A DNA stretch of 64,000 nt from Cheilinus undulatus (Eukaryota; Chordata; Actinopteri; Labriformes; Labridae), in NCBI RefSeq assembly GCF_018320785.1, contig NC_054888.1, positions 22,238,938-22,302,937 on the forward strand, written 5' to 3'. The notes beneath the pieces are model-generated. The model was not told the origin of the DNA and ran no database searches. It worked only from the letters and a program-made list of their open reading frames with translations. The translations under genes and the position numbers were made by a program. Of this stretch, positions 54,922 through 64,000 are shown piece by piece. The number at the start of each line of letters is the position of its first letter. Position 1 is the first letter of the stretch.

Positions 54922-55484
54922 AGGGATATTTCAGGATTTTTGAAGTTGGGTGGTATAAGGTGTTTGGCTGTAGTAGTGCCAGTAGCCTCCAGTTATTTCT
55001 GTGTAAGTTGCTCCTGTGGTTATTACGAGCTCAAAGAGACCAACAGCATAGTGGCTGTACAATGGGAAAGTTTGATCACGTAGTTTAATGAGTGTTACAT
55101 AGAAATGGACCAAGAAAATATGTTAGCTCGCCTGTACAATGTGTCGACTGTTATCCACCGATCAGCTGTGTGGGTTGCAGTGTAGCGGGGTCAAGCATCG
55201 GTTACCACAAAGTGTTTTGAGTTTTTTATTCAGTTTTCTGCAGCTTCAGAAGATGCCGCGTACTCCTGTTTATCCTGGCTGTTCAAACAAGCAAACCTTC
55301 TGGACACCGTACAGATTTCACTGTGTTCTTTTACGAGACATCGGCCTTCACCATCTTTGGCTTTTTGCTCTGAATATGGATATAAACACCCCACCTCCTG
55401 CACTGGAAAAGTTTCCACATGTACTTGCTTGCAGTACCTTTTAGCTCAGTGTTTATGTTTAAATAAAAGTAGGATTTTCATTCT
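54922..55484 (+). mobile_element. Kolobok-like element, 5' half, with THAP domain
   Basis: TTAA at 54918-54921, then AGGGATATTTCAGGATTTTT and further text the same as the left arm of 47,832-49,204. It runs into a THAP frame and is then cut off. Its distal part is also in unit A (20,676-20,775), so insertion predates the duplication. Confidence 0.7.
55254..55442 (+). pseudogene. THAP-domain fragment of a transposase
   Basis: MPRTPVYPGCSNKQT, then RFHCVLLRDIG, LWLFALNMDINT and VLACSTF before a stop. This follows the THAP plan C..C / H / W / C.HF, but the first Cys is Pro and the final His is lost. THAP domains bind DNA and occur in Kolobok and P-element transposases. Confidence 0.65.
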
Positions 55485-55993
55485 AAAAGAGGACACATTT
55501 TACCCCTTTAAGACAAGTTTATGTTGGTCTCAGAGGTCCCCAAACATGCCTGTGAAGTCTGTTGTTGAAAAAACACTCCAGTATTGGATTTTTGTATGTT
55601 TAAAAACCCCTCTGTTTCAGCCCTGCTCAGAACGAGCTGTTTCTGTGTCTGTAGCTTTAAATCTTACTGAGCTGTCTGACTCTGCCCCTGACCACGCCCC
55701 TCTAAGGAAATGGATGTGGCTTACCTGATCAGGAGGATCAGAAGAGGAGGGCAGAACTTTCTTCCAATCAGGGAGGGCCAACCAAACCTGGGGGCGGGGC
55801 TAACTCTCCACATGACATCATGAGAGGAAAATCTGAGAACGGCTCATTTCAGTACACATTTTCTGAAAGGTGGAGAAAGAGAGGAGAGGAGGGAATGGAT
55901 TTTTCTGGTACTTGAGGGGATTGTGGACAGACCAGGGGCACATATTTTTGTTAGAAAAGCCTGAAAAAAGGATTTTTCCACAATATGTCTCCT
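55485..55993. mobile_element. TTAA-target MITE (unit B copy)
   Basis: Same element as 20,838-21,317. The right TTAA is at 55994-55997; the left target is altered (CTAA). Confidence 0.6.
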
Positions 55994-55997
55994 TTAA

Positions 55998-56626
55998 TAC
56001 CTTTTCCAGAGATTTCTGTAGTTCAACTCAAAATGACCTAATTAAGGAGCAGCCCCAAAAAACATGGAAATGAGTGGCATTATTCTTGCCACACTTTCTC
56101 CAACATCTCATATCTCTGGATTTTTTCTGTGCTGGCTTTATGAAAAAGCGTGTCATATTTTTCCAACCGTGCTCTCTCCAGGAGAGGGAGCGGGTTGTTT
56201 TCCACTGCTGCTCAACAATCTTTTCCCATTCATCCTCACTTAAAGAAATATTTGCCTCTCTACACCACTTCTCCTTAAAATAAAGGCTATTATTTCATTC
56301 TAAGTCTTCTAGACACTGGTATAGTTTTGAAATTCATTTCCTACCAAGCTCTGACTCAAATGCTGAGATAAAAACTTTTACAATCCATCCTTCTGCCTCT
56401 TCTAGAACATCCCTCCTTATGTTTTTATCTAAATAATGTCTCACTTGCAAATATCTGGAAAAGTCCTTGTTATTTAGACCATATTGTTCCTTTCATTCAT
56501 GGAAACTTTTGATTTTTTTTCTCTTTAGCAGCTCCCAGTATGTGATAGGTCCCCTTTCCCAAGTTTTAAATCTGTTATCTATCCTCCCAGGATTAAAATC
56601 TGAATCCCCTGCAATCCATCGTAGTA
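55998..56626 (-). mobile_element. L1-like LINE ORF2 C-terminal relic (unit B)
   Basis: Counterpart of 21,330-22,140, cut at 56,626 by a SINE insertion that replaced about 188 bp. Confidence 0.7.
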
Positions 56627-56768
56627 CTCATATACGTAGTCATATACGCAGGCGACCCGGGTTCAAATCCGGCCCGTGGAACTACTTCCTGCATGTCTCT
56701 CCCCGCTCTTGTCCCCGTTTCCGACTCTATCCACTGTCCTATCTAATAAAGGCAAAAAGGCAAAAAAT

Positions 56769-56802
<34 letters not shown>
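56627..56802 (+). mobile_element. tRNA-derived SINE, 5'-truncated, with poly-A tail
   Basis: B-box GGTTCAAATCC at 56660-56670, preceded by 'ggcgaccc', then the body 'gcatgtctctccccgctc' and 'tatccactgtcctatctaat'. A 27-bp A tail covers 56776-56802. Not a functional tRNA: the A box and cloverleaf are missing. Confidence 0.8.
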
Positions 56803-57884
56803 CAGTGTGACTGCCATTAAAATCAAAGTCCAGTCGCTGGGTCTCTAAGTTTGTAGACTCCTTAGTCTGAGCTTTTCTTTCGTCTCAGTCCACCATCTTT
56901 AAAGTCACATGTGAAACCACATGTGTAGCCAGATGTGTTATGGCCATATTGTCTTCTTTGTTCTGGTCGGCCATTTTGAGAACCTCAGCTACCTTCTCTC
57001 CCTCTCTTTTCTCTCTCTCTTACATTCTCACACACACATTTATCACACTTTGCTTTGTAAATACTTTTTGTTGTAGTTTATTTTTATGAGTCATTTGTTT
57101 AAGAATCATTTATTACAATTAATGCTGCTTAGTTCAATAATAATAATAATTCTATTTTAGATTGTCAGAGCCATTGTCTGTGGTTGTTCATAAACACTAA
57201 TATTTTGCTGATGAGAAGGTCAGAGCTCAAATCTCACACCTATTTATTTAAAAACAAGTATTTATTTAATAATAATAATATTTAAATTGTTTATCTGAAA
57301 TAACAATTGTGTTTGTTGATATTAATATTAATGATAATTATGAATATTTTAACAATAACTGAAGCCTAGCATTAAAACCTCAACTAAAGTTTATTTTGAA
57401 AAAGTTTATACAGAGAACAAAACAGTCTCAGCTAATCTCACATTTATGGAAACTTCACTTTCTAAAAATATTTTCCTCTAATTACTTGTTCTGCTAAACA
57501 AAAATAAAGAAACAGTTCTCCATGGTTATCTGCAGGTTTGAAAAAGTTCAGCAGAATTAAAAATAAACTAAACAAAAAATAGATTTAGTCTCCAACTCCT
57601 TTAAACTCAGCTATATACAAATCTGATAATAAATAGATTCATTTTTTTACAGTGAGCAGTTCAAATCTGAAAATAACATTAAGTCTGCCTGGAAAATAAT
57701 CAACCAATCACTGCAAAGAAAAAAGACCTCTTCACAATAACCTGCAACCTTTACAGATGGAAACTCTAACTTCACAGATCCTTAAGGGAGCTGCTTGAGG
57801 AGTGAGAGTAACCCTGTTTAATCCTCACTGGTTGCTGCTGTGCAAAAACAGCAGAGCTGTTTTATGCACAAATAAAGCACAAAG
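56803..57884. other. AT-rich 3' flank shared with unit A
   Basis: Matches 22,133-23,215. No gene. Confidence 0.6.
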
Positions 57885-59283
57885 TCATTCTTACAAATCA
57901 AAGTAGGCTTACATTAAAGTCAAACTAGAATATTAGAGGAAATGTATGACAAACAACAGAAAGAGAGACAACAGAGAGGAACATTTTGTTAAAAAGTTCA
58001 GTATTACTGTACTTGAATTTATTCATAGCTTGGTGATTAGAAATAGACTATTTTCATTTACTTGGATCTGTGAGGATCTGATTCTACTGTTTTAAAGAGT
58101 AAAAACCTTTAAACTACTCCTCTTCTCTTTTCCTCTACAGTAAAGAACAGCTGCTGTAGAGAATTAAGTGGAGAACATGTTTACTAAGACCTGTTTATAA
58201 GCTCAAATCAACGTCTATCACAATATCGTATCGTGGCCTCTTTACTAGCATTCTCTGCATTTTCACTGATAACCAAGCACACAGACTCATGATACCATGT
58301 ATGTATAATGTCATAATAGCAATCCTGAATTAGAATATTCTCCCCTCTATTCACAACCACACATTTTTACCAAATCCTGCAGCGCCGACTTTGATGCAGC
58401 TGAACATGACAGAACAGAATCCAAGCAGGTCAAGTTAGGAATAATAGCTTTCCTTACATCTGATCAGCAGCTGGGGGGGTCACAGGTCTTTTGGTGTGGC
58501 AGGTACAACCCTGGTAGATCGGCTCAGGAGTTTGGTAAGTCCTCCCATCAACCAGGATTTACACTCTCTTCAAACGTCCAATTTCTGCTTCAGTCCTGTT
58601 TTTTAAGATGTAGAAAAAGAAAATCATAATTATTTATCCTAATCCTTGGAAGATAAAGGATCAAGGATATTTTCAAAATAAAATGTCAGTAACAATAAAA
58701 ATACTGTATTTAGCAATGGCACTGCTACACATCTGTCAGTACATCCTTGCACTGACATATTTGTGTGATCAAAAAAATATGTGATTGGGGTAAAATTTAA
58801 ATCTAAAAATGTTTTATGGATGGACAGAAATTAAGAGATTTACACCACTGACAGACTTCAACTGTTAGATTAGCATTGAGGAAAAAAAAAATATTTCAGC
58901 TGTACTTATGCCTTAGCTGGCTCCATCTGTGAAATAGATTAGATTTAATTTAAGATATTTGGGTAAATTTATGACAGTGAAACAAAATATTCCTATTAAA
59001 ACATCAAGGTTCTCAACACAATTGACAATAGGAACCCATGTAATGTTGTTTTCTAACTCATTCAAAAAAACATATACAGTCTTGACAATAAAACCAACAG
59101 TCGAAAAAGTGTTTTACATATTAGAGAAACTAAATTCAACACAATTTAACATTTTCCATCATAAACAAGATTTTTTTAAATAAAACAGCTTAATCAGTAC
59201 TTCTACATTTAGAATAAGCATTTTAAAAACACCATATCTTTTCATATCTTGGATTTTAAACTAAACTTTACCAAGAATACTTT
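57885..59283. other. Unit-B-specific insertion or retained segment (about 1.4 kb)
   Basis: Unit A has only about 190 unrelated bp here. No transposase, terminal repeat or long frame recognised. Short frames (for example 58959-59183) unsupported. Confidence 0.45.
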
Positions 59284-59382
59284 ACAGTGAAGGTATAATG
59301 CACTATAGTCACTTAAATCGTGTTTTCCTCCACACTGTCATTACTCTTGCTCATAACTTCATGTAAACAAACACATCTTAAA

Positions 59383-59838
59383 GTGGTTAGCGCTACTTAG
59401 CATGCTACACCATCAGACAACAGAGCAATGCTGAGTCCACTGCCAAAACCACAGCCTGTAGCAGTCTGCAGCTCCAACAATGAGCCTCACACCGCCCGCC
59501 ACACATCAGCCACAGCACATCAAAGACGATCCGACCAACGTTCAACTGGAAGATAGCAAGCTGCTAGCCGCCGCTAACTTTAGCATTTCCCCCTCTTTAA
59601 AACACACAGAAGCATTAAGTCTTGGATATTTAGACTCACCACGGGTTCTGTGGAACAAAACAGTGATCTCTGGAACTCGTAGGAAGGGACAAAAAGACAC
59701 TCCAACAACTTTCTGATGAGAGGAAACTCCTAACGGTCACCGTTACTCCGTCTGTTTCTGTTAAGATCTACCTGCGGAGTCTGCCCAGAGACGAAGGAGT
59801 GTGGGCGGGGCTATCATCTCTGATTGGATAGTTAGTCA
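59383..59838. repeat. Nearly identical paralogous block with a 78-codon frame (B)
   Basis: Counterpart of 23,509-23,965; the frame is at 59480-59716. One amino-acid difference (G to A). Unknown function. Confidence 0.6.
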
Positions 59839-60479
59839 ACTGATGATTGACGGGTGACCAACCCAATCACACTTTAAAGCATTTCATGCAAAATATTGCT
59901 ACTTAAAACATTTTAACTCTATTAAGTCTTTTTTCTTGCACAGTATTATCAGTTTTGTCTTCTTGACTTTTACTTGTTTCTAGGAATTATCAGTAAATGT
60001 TCAAAGTCTGGATTAATATTATTTTATCTATTTTTTGTACTTAGAACATGGAAAAAATACAACAGGAGGAGAAAAACAAAATACATTAAATAGAAATCTG
60101 GTTTCTATCTGATTATTTAGTACATAGTTAAAATTGAATCAGTTTTAAATGCTTTTTTTATTTTTGAGGGGTTCTGCAAATTATGCACATTTCTTAAATC
60201 ATTAAGTAAGAGAGTAAAATGAGTCTTTTCATTAGACATTTCATTTTAAGTATGTGGTATTTACCAAAAATTATCAACATTTGAATAAATAAACAGATTT
60301 TTCCCAGTGTGGTATCTAGATAATAAATAAAAATGTCCTTAACGTTCAATGATATATTCAGACCAGTCTTCCTGCTTAGGTGAGTTTGTTTCACAGGATA
60401 AACTCTATGAAGAATTGTTTGATTTGATGCTGTGGTTTCTTCCTCCAGATAAAATGATTTAGCTGAGCACTGAGAGATT
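59839..60479. other. Gene-free stretch
   Basis: AT-rich. A minus-strand frame at 60,194-60,484 may belong to the LINE relic that follows, but shows no clear motif. Confidence 0.4.
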
Positions 60480-61130
60480 TTCATATTTCAGGAGGCATTT
60501 CTAAAGATAGCCAAGCATACACTGATCTGGAGATCCCTTCAGCCTTAGATAGTAAGACTCTCCCCTGTAAAGACAAATCTCTGGATCACCATGACAACAA
60601 CACCATGGGATCAACAGAGGTGTCCTTTACTTTATGAACCATGTCATTAGAAAGGAGCCAGAAATCAATCCTAGATTGTTGGGAGAGATCTGTAAACGTT
60701 TTTGGTCAGGATTCTTATGAGGCCAAATGTCTATCAGATCCAGCTGTAAGCAAAAACTCTGTCATTCATTTACAGACTCATTTGATTTGGGTGGCTATCA
60801 CTCATTTCATTCAGAGTTGTATTAAAATCACCCCAGACATCATTTTTATATTGATTTATATTGTTTATTATTACTGGCATAAACATTTATCAGGATAAAA
60901 AACACGTGAGCCACTTCCACAATCAAAATGATCCATCTTCCCTCATCATCAACCTCAACTTTCAGAGTTTGACCTCTGAAATGACCTGGTAGAACAGCGA
61001 CCCCTGCTGGCCAACTATTACTATGAGAGACTGCTTTGTCCCACTGACTCCTCCAAAATTTCACATCTTCAGAAATTGATCCATCTTTATTCATTTCAGC
61101 TTCTTTGAGGGTTGATTGCTAGGATTTCTC
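60480..61130 (-). mobile_element. LINE endonuclease-domain relic (unit B)
   Basis: The minus strand reads GHFRGQTLKVEVDDEGRW, then GDFNTTL-like text and RIDFWLLSNDMVHKV (late APE region), with stops. Counterpart of 24,390-24,690, but it keeps more of the endonuclease. Confidence 0.65.
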
Positions 61131-63955
61131 ACATTTCTAACTTTCATACTGTTTTGAATTTTTCACCTTTATTTAAACAATGTTATACAGACGGGAAAAT
61201 TCCACAAAATGCACTGATTATAACTTTGGCTATTCTTATGTTATTTTAACTACTTCGCTGTTAAACTTTTCAGCTTTTCTGCTCTTTTCAGCGATCCTCA
61301 ATACTTTTGTTTTGCTATTTATACTTTTTTAACTATTCACCTTTTCTTAAAACATTATTTAACATTATTTCTAATGGAAAGCAGTCAGTTGAGCTCTTCA
61401 GGCATTGGTAACAGGGCTGCACCAATGGTCTCTCTGACTGAGCTCCAGAGATCCTGCGTGGAGACGGGACAAAGTTCCAGGACAACCATCCTCAATAAAT
61501 CATGCCGACTGTTAAAACAGGATTTTTCCAGTTTCTTACACTAAGGCATTATTTTACCCAGAGTACCATCCTAATGGAACAGCCTGAAGTATCCGTTATT
61601 GAGAAAATGTTACAACATCCAGAGAAAGTCTTTGAGCTCTCTACAGTTTATTATGTGATATTTCACCTTCTAGTACACAGAGGGTTAAGGGTGTATGGGA
61701 GAGGGAGGTAGGGAAAACTCTGAAAACATTTTAGTCCATTTTTAGTCAACATCATATTTTCTCTCTTAAAAATGCCAAATTGTAGAAATTAGATGAACAC
61801 TCATTTTGTAAATTAATAGTCTACATGTAATAATCTGAAATAAACTGATGAAAAACGATCAAACATTGGATAACAGACTTTTGGGGTGAGGATCATTGAT
61901 TTCTATTAATAATGGTGCTCTTACTAATTATCACTCTTCATTGATAATAGTAATATTGATAGTAATATTGGTGCATTTAGGGTGGAAAAATGAAACATGT
62001 TTTTAATAGAACTCATACTTATATCTATTTTAGATTTTTCATTGAATAAATATTTCTCCTTGAAAGGACCATATTTTCGCCAAAATCTAAAAATTCCAAT
62101 TTTCTCCATTGACTTTGAACTCATCACAATAAGTTAACCTCCCCCTTCTTGGCAGGCAGCAGATTCAGGACCATAGAAACAGGACCCGTGTTTGTCACAG
62201 CAGCGCCACTCAGTGGAGTGAATGAGCATTGCAGTCAAGTTACTTCAGTTTACAAGACTTTGATAGGCAGGAATTTAAAGTTAACTTCAAGTACTTTTTC
62301 ATGACATGTTTTTTTTCCCTTTTTATAAAACTGTTTCATACATGTTAAGCATTTGTTTCTCCACAGTCTTTGAACCCCTATTAAATTCACAAACTCTTTC
62401 TCCATTTTTTTCTTTATTTTTCACTAAATACAACAACATAAAACTACTCTGTTACCTCTCATCGCTGTTGTGAATGGTAGCAGTAGCAATATGTAGCAAT
62501 CTGTGTTTAAACAAATGCTCATCAACAACGCGCATGTGCGAGAGCAGGGTCCTATTCCTACAGTCCTGAAACTCCTGCCCTACTGCCTTGAATTGTCAGA
62601 AGTCTAACTGTCTTTAAACATATCATAATGTAACAGCATGTTGCATCCTCTGGTTCACTAATTATTATTTGTCTCATCGGTTTTAATGCAGATTTCGTCT
62701 TTGGATTAACATTTTAACTAACAGGACCTAGTACAAGGTTTTGGAGGGTTTTTAATCCCTGCTACTCTGACCAAGACTGAGGAGGATTACTGTACAGCAG
62801 CAACAGAAGCTAATATTAGGAGTCTATGCTACTGAACAGCTGATGGAGATTCTCACTGAATTTAGAGACAGGCTGGCTGCACTTTGGTTTAATTTCTTGT
62901 AAAGACTACCACTAGAATACAGGGAAGAGCTATCTATTATAAAGGGTGTTTGTTGAGCCTGGATTGTGACCTGTTACTATTATAAAACAGATAATTGCCT
63001 TTATCTTTCTGTATAAATGGATACACCTGAGCTGTTTGATTTGTTGTTATTGTGTATACTTGTTGATTTATGGCATCAGTGCCAATACATGTGCTCATTT
63101 GTTTACTGTGAAAAATAAGAAGAGTCAATAACCATGTTAAGAAAAAGTTAACAGTGCTTTCAAAACTCAGGTTATATTGTTAAGGGAAGATTTAGTAGGA
63201 GACATGCAGCATGTAAGTGAACATGTGCTGTAATCACTAATAATGACATAAACATGGATAGTAGCATGTACCAAAGAGCTTCCTGACCTCCTGTTCATTT
63301 CTGCTTCCTTTCTCAGTCACAATCTGCTTTCTGTCCTGTGGCTTCATCAGGAAAATGTTCATCCAAAACACCTGAATCTGTGGACTTTACAATAAACCAG
63401 ATGAATTAACCTTAGAATTTCTGCTACTAAATTATTTTGGCGTACTGAATCTCTACCAGCACGTTTAGCATGTGTGAGTATAAAACGTCCCTCAGAATTA
63501 GGTGTTTCTATTAAGAAATAAAGTTAGAAGAATGAAAACTTGTTCCACTAAAACAAGTAAAATTAAATAATGATAGCAGTGTTAGGCTAGGTTATCCTAG
63601 CATTAGCTCGCTAACGTGAACAGATAAGCATCACTGGCACAGGCACGTCATGACTCAAGCAGGTTGAACCAAAAACGACTGAGTTATCGTTTATTTCACA
63701 AACTAGTTATAAAGTTACCTTTCTCTAACCGTCCTCTTCAACAAATCTAATGTCAGCCACGCTGCTCTGAGCTCTCTCTGCTCCAGGGAGGTAAATATGG
63801 AGCGTTTGACATGAAAGGAGTCAGAGTGCCCTCTACTGGATAAATAATAGAACACAGACATTTCATACAGTAAAACTAAGTCGTATCTCCTGAGACTACG
63901 AGCTTTAACATTGGTGTCTATTAGCTAACCTTTGGCTGATTCATGATTATTTTTA
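61131..63955. other. 3' end of shared flank and unique DNA, no gene
   Basis: Homology to unit A continues to about 61,370 (empty site of the A-specific L2 near 61,330). Beyond this only short frames and AT-rich DNA. Confidence 0.5.
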
Positions 63956-64000
63956 AAAGGTTATAATCGGCCAGCTGATGTATCAGTCAGGCCCTAGTGA
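63956..64000. mobile_element. Probable hAT-type terminus at window edge
   Basis: 'aatcggccagctgatgtatc ... aggccctag' resembles the reverse complement of teleost hAT ends (CTAGGGCCTGACTGATAC). The element would extend leftwards. Not delimited. Confidence 0.4.

Noticed and set aside
56627..56700. Functional tRNA gene
   Set aside because: Only the B-box region is present, followed by SINE body and poly-A.
1..64000. Endogenous retrovirus or other virus-derived gene set
   Set aside because: No LTR pair, gag-pol-env order, protease or integrase motif seen. All RT sequences are of the non-LTR type.

Overview
The window is nuclear DNA from a ray-finned fish, most likely a percomorph teleost. The evidence is a FISNA-NACHT-LRR-B30.2 gene family (fish-specific NLR-C, usually annotated NLRC3-like) and a typical teleost repeat load: Tx1/L1-like and L2-like LINEs, Tc1, hAT and TTAA-target DNA transposons, and a tRNA-derived SINE. 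I see no bacterial operon, CRISPR array, rRNA, free-standing tRNA or virus.

The window is organised around two paralogous NLR units on the + strand. Unit A (about 10.4-24.9 kb) is a broken copy. Its central NACHT exon has a 28-bp frameshifting deletion, its last LRR exon carries a TAA stop, and no N-terminal exon is recognisable upstream. Unit B (about 31.7-61.4 kb) is apparently intact. Eleven exons join in phase into a 1,204-residue protein: N-terminal peptide, helical pre-FISNA exon, FISNA-NACHT, five LRR exons, a short linker and PRY-SPRY (B30.2). Both units share long stretches of intron and 3' flank, so each serves as the empty-site control for insertions in the other.

Region by region: 1-3.1 kb holds an AGCT-rich minisatellite, part of it embedded in a Tc1-like remnant. 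3.1-10.4 kb is repeat-rich DNA without a host gene. 10.4-20.0 kb is pseudogene A, with a 1,154-bp hAT element in one intron. 20.0-26.2 kb is its 3' flank, with TTAA MITEs, LINE fragments and a young 5'-truncated L2-like insertion. 26.2-31.6 kb is intergenic with a degraded Tc1 element and a hAT end. 31.7-53.9 kb is gene B; it contains a LINE nested with a 5.4-kb Tx1/L1-like element inside an LRR intron, and a Kolobok-like element plus a hAT composite in the intron before B30.2. A 641-bp foldback element sits in its first intron. 53.9-61.4 kb is the B 3' flank, and 61.4-64 kb shows only repeats.

Biologically, the NLR proteins are expected to be cytosolic immune sensors: NACHT for ATP-driven oligomerisation, and LRR and B30.2 for recognition. 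The two copies differ in LRR exon number and strongly in the B30.2 exon, while parts of their introns look nearly identical. That is the pattern expected if recognition modules diversify by selection or by exchange between paralogs.
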